Source: Smittia aterrima
Lineage: Eukaryota; Arthropoda; Insecta; Diptera; Chironomidae
Length of the DNA stretch: 64,000 nucleotides
Direction: 5' to 3'
Assembly (NCBI GenBank): GCA_033063855.1
Contig: CP093830.1
Location: forward strand, 14,322,854 to 14,386,853
In this document: positions 27,283-38,368 of the stretch, in pieces
Layout: every line of letters begins with the position of its first letter
Position numbering within the stretch: the stretch's first letter is position 1
Position numbers and translations under genes: made by a program
Notes under the pieces: model-generated
What the model was told of the DNA's origin: nothing
Seen by the model: the letters and a program-made list of their open reading frames with translations, nothing else
Database searches by the model: none

Positions 27283-28499
27283 ATGATGATAAATAACCAA
27301 TCGCAAGGATATTACGATTTAGACAGTAACATGGTCATTGGTGAAAGTTCTAGTGAAGTTGACGTCTTGAATACAACGCCTTTCTCGGTTCGTGATATTT
27401 TAAATATTGTGGATCAGAATAACGAAGAAAATTCTTATCAGACAATGAACGGAAACGATCAATTCTCGCAAAAATTCTACGCGAATAATGTTGCGCAATT
27501 TGCGAATTATTCCAATTATCAATATAAAAGGTAAGACGTTTGTGAGTGAAGTTATTCCTTAAAATTTAATGGAAATGAACTTTCAGTTTGCGTGTGCCTT
27601 CGAATGATCAAATGGGATTCTACGATTATTCTTTCAATAATAATTATTTACTCTTCCAAAACAATCCCGTGACCTACAATTCCTTTGATAATACACCGAC
27701 TACTCCTTCGACTTATCATGACTTTAACTCTCTTCCGAGTTACAGTCAGTTTACGCCAGCAACTTCCCCAATCTTTACTCCACCGTATCGACAAGAAACT
27801 TTAAAATTTCCATCTCAAGCTAAAACTGAATCATCGCAAGTCTCGAATTCTGATATGATCGCTGTCGATAAACTTCAATCGATCATTCACAACACATCAG
27901 AGCATGTTCAAGAATTAAATCAAATGTGCCAGATAAAGGAACCGAAAGAATACGAGAAGAATTTATCGAGTAAGTTAAACAAGTCAATTTTATTTTAAGT
28001 CGAGCTAATAGTTTTTCACAGAAGATCCAAATCACATCGTCACATCTTCATCGTCTTGTGGGAAGTCAGGAAAGCCTAAATCAAAAAGGAAACCTCGAAT
28101 CCTTTTTTCCCAATCACAAGTTGTTGAGTTAGAACGTAGATTTAAGCTTCAGAAATATCTATCAGCACCTGAACGCGAGACTTTGGCCAACAACTTAAAT
28201 CTCACTCCAACTCAAATAAAAATTTGGTTTCAAGTGAGTCATAAACTGATTTAGTCATAAACTGAATTTTATTGGTTTTTCTTCGTAATCTCAAACAGAA
28301 TCGTCGATACAAGTCGAAGCGTCTGCAAATCGAGTGTGGGATGCAAGGATCATCGTCATCATCTAAAGCAAAGGATTCAACGAAATCAGCAAACAAATCG
28401 AATTACTCTTCACCGCCGTCAAACGTAAATATCGCGACTCTCCAGTCCACATCAATGCAACCTTCAGCATATGCAACTTACAACAACATCTTCTGGTAA
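27283..28499 (+). CDS. tin: Tinman, NK4/Nkx2-5-type homeodomain factor
   Basis: Four exons: 27283-27530, 27587-27969, 28022-28233 and 28299-28499, giving 347 residues (fly Tin is about 416). The start ATG has AAA before it; upstream codons in frame lack another ATG. A TN/EH1 repressor motif, TPFSVRDIL, is at residues 32-40. The homeodomain spans about 232-291, opening [12 protein letters not shown] and ending [15 protein letters not shown]54 marks the NK2 family, and KPR...FSQ with NRRYKSKR favours Tin/Nkx2-5 over Vnd or Scarecrow. The middle is N/S/T/Y-rich. Tin specifies heart and dorsal mesoderm and activates bap. The last intron falls exactly between Q50 and N51 of the homeodomain (phase 0), the same place as in bap. 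It lies 1.7 kb from the pb stop and points towards bap. Confidence 0.93.
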
Positions 28500-31400
28500 C
28501 CGCGACATCAAAGAAGGAGAATTTACTTAAACTTTTACATTTGTGCATTCAATTTTTGTAGAAAAATTTCCTTCGGAAAGAATTATGAAAGAAAATTTAT
28601 GAAGCAAATATCTCGACTCGTATCTTTCTCTGTTCAAAAGGGCATCTGGTTTATTTTGTGTTAAAGAATGCCTCCGTTGCCTTCCTTTGCTCTGCTCCCG
28701 CCGACTGACTATGAATATAAAAAATGCGATAACCCGGTCGTATATTAAATTCACATAACAGTTTCTTCGTTCGCCTCTTTATCTCGAAATTAAAGTTTTC
28801 TTCTGCTTTTCCTATCTGACTCATTTCCTTCGCGCGTAGTTTGACTCTGGAAATTAATATCAATGTTTGATTGAAATGAAGCTGGCATTTAAAGAATAGA
28901 GTTCTCAATTTCTGGTGTTGGCTAGGGGGATTGTTTCGCGGCGATGTTCAATGTCAGTTCATCAAATGCTTTCACAAGTCTTCCGTTAGTTCTTGATCGA
29001 CCCACGACTTGAATGTTTATTTAAAAGAGATTAAATTATATCATAAGTGACATGCTTTTAAATAATAAATTGATTTTGTTGTTTGTTTCGAGTAAATAAC
29101 TTTGTTCTTGTGCACATGATGCCCGAGCCATTTCTCTTCATAGCGATTCAGTTTTCACTTTGACATCACGGAATGGAAAAGATTGAATTTCATTTGGACT
29201 TGATGAATTATCATTTCGTAAAGAGCGATGGATTGTTCAAGGACTCAAGGGTGATTGACTTACATTGCTTTGGCCAACAACTTTTGCTTTGTTTATTGAT
29301 CCTTGAATAAACATTCATTCATAGATCCTAAAGTGGCGAGGGAATTCCGTTAAGTGGAAAAGCAATTCACCTCGATTGCATCATCGGAAACTGTTAAAGA
29401 ACAGCTCAAGTGTGTTCCATAAGTGACAATTGAAAACGTGTAAACAAAAGCTTCAAAATGAAGTTTAAATATACACAATATTGAAAAGAATTAAACAACG
29501 AGCCGCTCCAGATATTCGAATAAAAAACATTTGTTTGTTTTAAAACAATTGAAGCGATTTGTGTTTTTGAAATAACGGCATCTGGTGAGACATTTTCCGT
29601 AAATGAATGCTTCGCATGCTCAATCGCAAAACGCATGCATTTATTTTGGAAGGGTTGCTTTCAAAAAAAAAGTTCCACTTTGAATCAAATAAAAATTAGA
29701 CAGCCAATCTTTAAATGTTCAATGTATTTAAACAAGAAATCGGAGATTCAGCTTGACTCATTGCAAGGTGAATTCTTTTTTCACTATTTAAATAATTTGT
29801 TATTTTAAAGGTCTACTCGATTTGATTACTTAGGATTTTGTTGATTCGACATGATTTAAATTTTAATAATTAAATATATTAGAAGAGTCAATGACAAAAT
29901 CATCAACAAAACATCCTCGTCGCAGCTCTCCTTGTTTCGCCTGAATTTTCACCTAAAAATAAATTACTTTATAAACATCCTCAAAATCTCAACATGTGCT
30001 TCTGATTTCAATTATGCGGTATCGCTTGTTCATTGTAGTTTAAACAGAACTAATAATGTGTTTTTAAACATTTGTGGAAATCGTTTGATTCGAGAAATTA
30101 AAGTTTTCCTCTCGCACAGTAAATCAAATTTCATCAGAAGTCCATCATATAAGAAAATCGAAAACGGCAATTTGTTTTATGAATAGAGAGTTATTTTCAC
30201 AATATTATTGGGATAATTTCCGTTTCACTAACCACACACTCTTCTCGCATACAGCTACACGTGACCAGCTTGTCTCTATTTCCTTGTGGCTGCTCAAATT
30301 GTAAGGCAAAACGATTGAAGTGATCATGTTCACGTAAAGGACGAACCGAATCATTTTTTTTTCTTCTTGATTTTCCCGCTGACGTTCACGAAATATGAAA
30401 ATTGCTGTTTTGTGAGCATCGTCGACAGTGAGCATCGTACTTAGAAAGGGAATGAAAAGTCGAATGAATGCGAGCGGCAGAGAACAATATGTCAATTACC
30501 TAGACATAATATAAACATTCGTAGCTATCTTTAGCTTTGTATTGAGTTGCGAAGTCAGGAGATTTCTCTTTCACTTCTATTTGAAGACAGAGTTGTCACA
30601 CACATCACTTTCGCACTATCCCAACATTCAATGACTCTCATCTATGCTGCTCTTTCTTACTTGCATTGTTCAATAGTTTTAAATCAGAGATGAACGGACA
30701 AACATGCAAATTGCTCTATCTGGGGCCGCCTCGATTTCTGATACAATTGATTGAAGCTGTTTACACAAGACTATAGTGAATGAGCTATAATTAATTTCTC
30801 AACTTTTTTATTATACGGTCATTAAACGGAGAAGATAAAAGACTTTAATTGTAATTTGTTAGCGAATGGGGTGGTCTGATTACGTGCGCATCGCCCAAGT
30901 GTGATTGGCGACGAACAGTTCGAGAGTTCTTAAATAAAACGTTGAAAATCCTGTAACATTTTTCTTCTTGATTCTTTCTCAACATCCCGCCCACCACCAA
31001 TTGCTCTATTGTGAGTCGTTCAAGCAATTATCCCTAATTTTCATCCTTTTCTTCGCAAAACCTTTTGTCCTCTGTGTAAAAACCGAAGATAGGTAGAAAG
31101 ATATAATCGAGGAGAAATCATTTGACTTATCGTCTTATTATCATTAAATTTGTGATTGCCGTTGAAATGATTGCAGACACGATTCAGGCGGAGAACGGTG
31201 CTCAAGTGAGACGAGTATTTCAAATCGAATTAGAAATTCAAAGCACAAAATTGATTGTCAAAAGATGAGAAAAATTGAGTTGAATAAGAATGAAAATTGT
31301 TCGTTTCATTATTTCTCACCGATTTCCATCGCTTGAAGGAGGAAAAGAGTCGTTAAGTTACGTTAGGGCAACCTATCGTTTGAGGCTTGGGACCTAAAAA

Positions 31401-34014
31401 AATCTTATTTTTCAAATCAATTCAATTGAAAAATATTTTTAAACATCCCCCTCGATCCGTCATTTCAAAGGTGAACAGGATATTGTAAGATATGAATTCG
31501 AAATTTTCATTTCCAAAGAGTTAACTCATTTCTACAAATTCTTTCGAAGCTAATTTTACAACCCAAAAGTGTGCAATCGAATTGAATGTGCCAAGTACGT
31601 TCGGAGTTAAATTATATGCTTGCGTTAGTGCAACCGACGTCGTGAAGGGGGAATTGAGCGTCAATTTGAATTTGCGCTGACGAGAAGTGCATTGGAAACT
31701 TTCAATTAAACTATTACGAGCAGTTTAAGATCTAAAGTAAATATTTATGTTGTAAGTCGAACGCAAGAGTCTCGTGAACGAGAATTGCAATATTTAAATG
31801 CATTCAAAGTGAGAAATTCATGTTCAAACGCCGCCTCACTAATGCAGGCTACTCACTAATGAGACAAGTGCGATGAAAGATGGGAAATTATCGAGTAAAC
31901 ACAATTTCAATAACAATTCACTCGAAAATAGAAATATGGAAAGAGACGAAATCTGCTTAGCACATGTTGCCTCGCTCATGGCTGATGGGCATCCTCTTTG
32001 AAATAATAAAAAGAGTTTACGTTTTGCCTCGACCCATGAATGATAAAACGCCGTCTTTAAGTCTTTTCGCTCTTTTCTAAACAGTCGAGAATTTTAATTT
32101 CAATATAAACAAGCAATGCATTAAATCTCCTGACTAAAATGTTGACTAGATGAGAGTGATGGATCGGTGTGATTGTCGAAGACGATGAAGCTCTCCTGAC
32201 TACATTTTGAGTAAATGGAATAAAGAAAAGAATCGCGCTCGGTCGCCGCAATCAAACCAAATTATTGTGGGGGTTTCGTCAGAAAATTAAAAGCCAAATT
32301 GTAACGAAATTCTTGCTTCCTTGAAATCGCTGAGCTCTTTAAAGGGAGCATTTGTATAACAAGTCACTTTCAGAAAGCAAATTTTTATCATTTTCACAAA
32401 GTTTCCTTCACGCTGAAATCCACACGCACTAATCGCTTATAAATTTCCCTTTAAAATCTTCACAAATTATTCACTCGAGCCAAGCGACTGACATCGATTG
32501 TTTATGTTTTCGCTGAAACTCACAGATGATGAACAATTAAAATCTTACAATTCGTTTTTAATGGATTGGAAACCGAACTTTGTTATTGTTTCCAATCCGG
32601 GAGGAGAAAACACTGAAAAGCCATGTGCGCGAGAGCTAACAAGACGTGAAGAAAACAATCTCAAAGAAGTGAATTAAATTTCGGAAATGAGTTGATTTAA
32701 AATCGCGGTGGCGTGAAATGGAGATGTGCTTTCAGGCAAAATTGATCTGGCGGAGAATTAACTGCCTTGCGTTTGAAAGCGCCTTCGATGGTGATCTTCC
32801 CCGAAATATATTTTTTAAATGCATTCCTGCAAATGCAAACAGAAGGAGCAGATCAAATTACAAATAAACAATAACTTGACTTCCACTCATCGGGATTATA
32901 AAGTTTTCCTCTCGAACAATAAACTCGGAATCATATTTCAGAGGCCCAATTGATTTTCATATATGCAGTGTCTGCTGCTGCTTCGTTATCGTTTGTGTCT
33001 CGATGAGTTTTATGAGCCGAACTTGATTTTCCTCTGAGTTATGAGAGACTTTTGTTTATAAGTGATTAGAGAAGTCTTAATGGTTTGTTTATATCACAGA
33101 AGTCACTTTTGCTCCTTTATAAATTGTTTTCTTAACAATGTCTGCGACTTCTTTATGAACTGGTGCACTGAAAAATAATAACTCATCGTTAACTTTAACT
33201 GTTTGAATTCCTCTCGAGAACTTCGATAATCTGAAATGAACAGCACTGAGTTCCATTCAACTTGTAAACGCAAAACAAGTTCAAGTGGATTGGAAAATAA
33301 AATAAGTTCAATTATCACAGTTTAAGAGTTTAAATGAAATATAAAGTTTTTCCCACTAAAGGTCCGCTTGTAATTTAATATTTGGTGATAAATTGTATTT
33401 AAATGAAGCCGCTGTTGATGACACAAAACATTTTTTTTCGGTCGTGTTTTGACTCAGCGTCTCTCAAGTGCCCTTTGCCCTAGAACCTGATGGGATTCCT
33501 CGACATACACACAACAAAAAATTTATCAACAAGACGTCTTTATCTTGTTAAACACTTAGAATTTTAATTAGTTAATGGAACTTGAGTGGGCAATCTATTA
33601 TCGTTTAGATTACGGATGGGAATTCTTTGCCTCTCCGAACGATGAAATTTATGAGATTTTTCGTGAGTTTCGCTGCCGCGCTTCTCTAGCAATTAAGAGA
33701 TGAGTAGATTTCTTGCGAAATTGGATCATTTCCCCATCATTCATCAATTTTCATCTTTAATTGCTTCTAAATTTATGCCACCAATTTGATAATTGCTGAG
33801 ATTTCTTTTAAAAGCCTTTCTCATTTGATTTTTCGCTCGGGCGATCTGGAAACGAATCGACGAGAGAAAGAAATTCAAAATGAAGCTTTCAATTAATTGC
33901 AGAATCTTATTTGATCTTGAGAGGTTTATTCTCGTACGAATGAATGCAAATTTAGTTCACAACTGCTTTTATTTTTTAATTCCTTCAAACATTTATGTAC
34001 ACCAAGAAAGTTTC
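28500..34014. other. tin-bap convergent intergenic region
   Basis: About 5.5 kb between the tin and bap stop codons. No ORF here has a recognisable domain. TCAAGTG, the binding consensus of Tin/Nkx2-5 proteins, occurs at 29406-29412, 31202-31208, 33281-33287 and 33464-33470. In Drosophila the tin dorsal-mesoderm enhancer lies 3' of the gene and holds Tin and Smad sites, so a shared 3' enhancer region is plausible. The 3' ends of the two transcripts could not be placed confidently. Confidence 0.55.
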
Positions 34015-35353
34015 CTAATCAATTTCCACATTTTCATTCTCGTCAATTGGACAATCGTCATCGCCTTTCGCGCTTGAACTCTCGTCGTTATTAACTTTTT
34101 CGTCGACCTCATCATTTTCTTTGCTTGACTTGTGTCTGGCAGCTGCTGTGACGTGATCGTGATGATCGTAGGTCGAGGAAAGTGTGAGCGGGTTTTTAGG
34201 TGCGTACAAGTAGGGGTAAAGCTGTGGGTGAAGTCCGTAGGCCATTTGGAACTGTCGATCAAGATTTTTTTATGAATGAAAGTTAATTTTATTATTTGTT
34301 ATTCTTACCTGCTGTCGATAAATATCCGACAAGTTAAGTTTGTTGAACAAAGCTGGGTCAATTGCGTTTGGGGAATAACCAGCAGTAGCTCCAGAAGGAT
34401 TCATCATCCGACAGTAACTTCCGTCATCTCTGACTAAAACTTGAACTGGAACAACTCGCTTTGAAGCTGCGATTAGAGCTGCTTCATGTTGTTGGATCTG
34501 CTTTCGTTTCGTTTTGTACCGGCGATTCTAATGAACCACAAAAATTAATTAAAGTTTCAAAAAATTTCAGAAAGTAACTCACTTGAAACCAAATCTTAAT
34601 TTGCGTCTCTGTCAATCTCAATGATTTAGCAAGCTCAGTTCGCTCTGGGCCGGAGAGATACCGTTGAACTGAAAATCTCCTTTCCAATTCAAAAACTTGT
34701 GCGTGACTGAATGCTGCCCGACTCCTCTTCTTCCGATTACACGTTCCATCATCCGCTTGCTTTCCGCTCATGTGATAGTTTGTTGGTAAATTTGCGGGTG
34801 GGCTTTCACAATCTGAACAAGTAAAAAGTAGTTTTACTTTTAATACATGCATGACATTATTTTAAAAGACGGAAAAGTTGTCTGTGCCTTGACACCGTTG
34901 GAACGGATGATTACCGCGACACAAAGGATCGCACGTGCCTCTCACATGAAATTAACTTTGTCCTCGACTTGAAATTATTTATTTTTGCACCATGCGACTC
35001 ATCACAAACTCATTACGATAATTGCCATCCATTTCCACGAAAAAAAAAATTGATTCACAATCGGAAATGTCAACACTTAATCAATTACCTGAAGCGTTTA
35101 AATCACTATGACGACATCGCATATCCAGCGGGTTATTGTTATTATTGAATATCTGGAGATAGTTCTTATCATTGGTGTCGTTCACACTAGATGACTGATC
35201 ATCCTTCGATACAATAAAACAATCCAGTGAACTTCGACGAAAACGACAAAATTGTTTTAATTTCTTTGATAAACTCTGCTGATTACTGCTATTTGTCAGA
35301 ATGTCGTTAATAGAGAAAGGAGTCGTCGATAATTTCGCTTCAGTAAAATCCAT
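34015..35353 (-). CDS. bap: Bagpipe, NK3-type homeodomain factor
   Basis: Four exons read on the minus strand: 35353-35089, 34812-34583, 34527-34309 and 34251-34015, giving 316 residues (fly Bap is about 380). A TN/EH1 motif, TPFSINDIL, is at residues 11-19. The homeodomain spans about 116-175, from [12 protein letters not shown] to [10 protein letters not shown], followed by the conserved IQQHEAAL segment; this combination is diagnostic of the NK3 family (Bap, Nkx3). The C-terminus is acidic and rich in D, E, S and N. Bap specifies visceral (gut muscle) mesoderm downstream of Tin. The intron after Q50 is shared with tin. Only 591 bp separate its ATG from the stop of the co-oriented LRR gene behind it, so its promoter is compressed or overlaps that gene. 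Confidence 0.95.
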
Positions 35354-35944
35354 TATGTCGCTTGATACTCCAAATCACTAAAAATCCTCTTTGAATGTAA
35401 CACTTTCGACACAAGCGAGCGATAAAAAAAACACATCCGATCCGGGCGAGCTCTTAAAACGATATTAAACGTCGATCTCGGTGGAGAGAAAAGAAAATCT
35501 TCAGCTCTAGAAGCGTAAGTGATTTACTTCGTTTCACGATGACGTATGAAATCGTTATAATTTAATTGCAGACAATTTTCTCGTCCAACAATAAATGAAG
35601 CTACCACAAATTGGATATACTTAGCAGAAGTAAAGGAGGAAGAAGCGCCTTCAGGGCGAGAGAGCGAGGGAAAGAAAAACGAGAGCGTCGATAGTTTTCC
35701 TGCATAAAAAGCGAGTTTTAAGAAGCAAGTGACTTCCTTCGCAGTCGGATTGGATAGAATGAGAGAACAAGAAAAACCCTCGCGTTGCGATTGGTTCTCG
35801 ACTCGTCAAGCGAAAACATTTTCTTTTCGCTCCGTCTTCGCTCTAAGATTTTCTTTTAAGATTTTATTTCATTACGTTCTATAATTCAAGACTGACAACA
35901 ACTTTATAATAGATTTATAGTAGATTTGATTTGATAAATAATTT
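35354..35944 (-). promoter_or_regulatory. bap upstream region
   Basis: The 591 bp between the bap ATG and the stop of the next co-oriented gene must hold the bap 5' UTR and core promoter together with the 3' end of the LRR gene. The sequence has no ORF of note. I cannot place a TATA box or initiator with confidence. Confidence 0.4.
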
Positions 35945-36844
35945 TTAATTTTCTTCTTCAATGGCATCTGGAGTAGAGTTTTTAACGGACAATGTTTCAG
36001 GAACACCAACAACAGTTATGTAACTATCTGAAATATTCATGAATCTTAAACCTTGTTAATTTTATCATAAATTATTTCACCTACCTACAAACACTTTTCG
36101 TAATTTAGTTGGAAAAACTTTCGGCGCATCGAGGACAGACGATAAATTATTGTTGAGGAGAACAAGCTTTTGCATTTGATTGAGTTTTTTAAATAATCCT
36201 GGCGGAATCTTCGTTAATCTTGTCGCTCGAAGATCAAGATATTGAAGAGTTTTCGCCAACAAATCGAAGGCATCAACTGGCACATCGCCTGAGAAATTAT
36301 TGAAGCTGAGACTCAAAGTTTCGAGCCTAGGAAGAGTAGCGAACATGTCTGGATTAATCGTAGACATTTTGCTGTTAATAATTCCTAATGTGGTCAGCTC
36401 TGTAGCTTCTGCAAACGCTTCGATTGGAAAATAAGTTATTGAGCTCCTAACTAATTCCAAAACAGTTAAGAATTTAGCTCCCTCCAAATATTCTCGTTTC
36501 CATGACTCCAATCCTGTATTCTCAAGTTTCAACATTTTTAGATTAGTGAAGGTTTGAAATAGTTCATTTGGCAGTCGAGTTAATTTCGTATCAACTACAT
36601 CCACACACAGCATATCTTTTTTATCTTCGTCTAAGTTGAAACCAACGCTATTAATTGAAGTGTTAAACGAGACATCTGAGTCTTCAATCATTTTTTGATT
36701 AGCAATTATACAATGGAAGAAATCACGCTCCTTCTTTTTAATGCCATTACAGGTCAGGATGGTAGCTTCCGATAGAAAAGCTCCAAACAAAGTTACACAC
36801 AATACTTGTACTAAAAACATTTGTTTTTTTACAAACGATATCAC
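35945..36844 (-). CDS. Small secreted leucine-rich-repeat protein
   Basis: Two exons: 36844-36085 and 36027-35945. Reading through the donor gives a premature stop after ...KVFVGR, whereas using G|GTAGGT and the TTTCAG acceptor restores a 27-codon tail ending EEEN. The total is 280 residues. A signal peptide is clear (MFLVQVLCVTLFGAFLSEA, starting at Met9 of the first-ATG model). A cysteine-containing N-terminal cap follows, then about six LRRs of 22-25 residues (LxxLxLxxxxL). No transmembrane segment is seen, so it is probably extracellular. It resembles the larger LRR gene at 42.8-45.9 kb in its cap and repeat style, suggesting a local family. The specific function is not known; LRR proteins mediate binding. 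Confidence 0.75.
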
Positions 36845-37051
36845 TTCTATGCTATTTAATATTAAACTGAGCTTTCAAGCTTGAAAGCAGTGTCACTTTT
36901 ATACGCTTGTTCAGGTTGAATCATCATGTCAATTAACAGACAAAACTCAATTCAACCAAGATCACGTTTTTTTATGAGAATTTTATTCATTGGCCTCAGC
37001 GAAATTAGAAAATTACTCCCTCTCACTTTAATAAATTTATTCATTCTGGAT

Positions 37052-37999
37052 CTAAGTGTTGACGATGTATTTGTCTTGTTTATACATTTCATAAGCGAAT
37101 TCTTCAGTAATGTCTGGATCAAACTCAAGACCAATATAGTCCAGCTCAAGATTAAAATCTCCTTCGAATCCACCTCTCGCCGAGACAGAAAATCCAAGGT
37201 TAGTGACTTTGTTCAATGGAATCGGGAATTGTTTATCTTGGACTCGACCTTTAGAAGCGAGGAAGAACTTTGAGAAAGGTATTCTTGTAGTTTGCCAATG
37301 AGGTCCGCCCCGAGTGAAGAGTACGTAATGATAAATGTCATTCCAAGTGTTATCAAAATATCCTTCGCACGAAATGTTGATTAAGTAAGGTCGTCCGTCG
37401 CCTCTTACTTTCATGACTAAAGTGTTATATACCGACCAATCGAGATATGTTTCTCTTTTGAATGACTTTCTCGATCTTTGACTACGGACATTGCAATAGC
37501 CCGATCGCTTGATTTTTCCATCCTTTGGAACATCAACTGTGAGGTTTCCTTTAAAGAGACCATGGCCAGCTGGACTTCTCTCTAAAACTGCAGTGCTCGT
37601 TCCTTGATTGTGATCGCTGTCAGCTGTAGCTACCCATTTATTAAAATCGTTGTGATCTAAAATATGAATAAATTTATTTTTACTTTATCGAAATGTCACG
37701 TAACGTAACAAACCTGAGAACTTCCATGCAAGATCAACTTCGCCAGGACGATATACGAGAATTGGATCTCCTTCAAACTTTTCCTTTACTTCATCTTTCC
37801 AAAGTTTTATTTCCTTCTTCAGTTCTTGTAGTCCTTCTAAAATCATAGTCTTACTTGGCAGCATCGAATGTTTCTTCGCGTATCCAGATTTCTTTTCTCG
37901 TTCCCAAAATCCGGTGTTGACAGTGGTTGTGTGAAAGCCTTGAATCGATCTGGCGCTGACATTTCTAATGATACCGCGATTAAACAATTGTACAAACAT
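37052..37999 (-). CDS. CIA30: Complex I intermediate-associated protein 30 (NDUFAF1)
   Basis: Two exons: 37999-37714 and 37656-37052, giving 296 residues (human NDUFAF1 327). The donor is the non-consensus but usable G|GTTTGT, and the phase-1 join yields GDHNDFNKW, where the CIA30 domain begins. The basic, S/T-rich N-terminus (FNRGIIRNVSARS) looks like a mitochondrial targeting sequence. The domain contains the typical segments GRPYLINI, NDIYHYVLFT, WQTTRIPFSKF and LDYIGL near the C-terminus. It is an assembly chaperone for the membrane arm of NADH:ubiquinone oxidoreductase in mitochondria. It shares a 369-bp divergent promoter region with the SRm160 gene. Confidence 0.93.
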
Positions 38000-38368
38000 C
38001 TGAAGAATTTATTTTTTTCAGCAATTTTCTCAAAGGTTTAACCAAAACATTGGCGAATCAAACTATTATAATTTTCTATGTGTGTGCGAATATTTGTGAC
38101 GCGTTTCTTTTTGTCTTAAAATTGTATTCTTCACAAGAAGATCTAATGTACCAAAATTTTTAGTCTACAAATCATTCTCCGTCTAATTAAAATATTCTTA
38201 CCGGTTCTAATATATCCTCACTTTTACCCGGGAAATATACTAGTTTCTTTGAATGTGTTAGTAGATTACACAGCGCCATCTGAACCGCTCAATCGGCGAA
38301 GATTTTTTGAAACAGCGGTCTCAATAAATTGATATTCTAGCGTCAGTAAACAATAAAATCAAATCAAG
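38000..38368. promoter_or_regulatory. Bidirectional promoter NDUFAF1/SRm160
   Basis: The start codons of two broadly expressed genes face away from each other across 369 bp, the usual layout of a shared housekeeping promoter. A near match to the insect DRE element (TATCGAT) lies slightly downstream, in the first SRm160 intron near 38467. No TATA box is evident. Confidence 0.55.

Noticed and set aside
36926..37273. 115-codon plus-strand ORF opposite CIA30
   Set aside because: It is the antisense shadow of the CIA30 C-terminal exon and its 3' flank.
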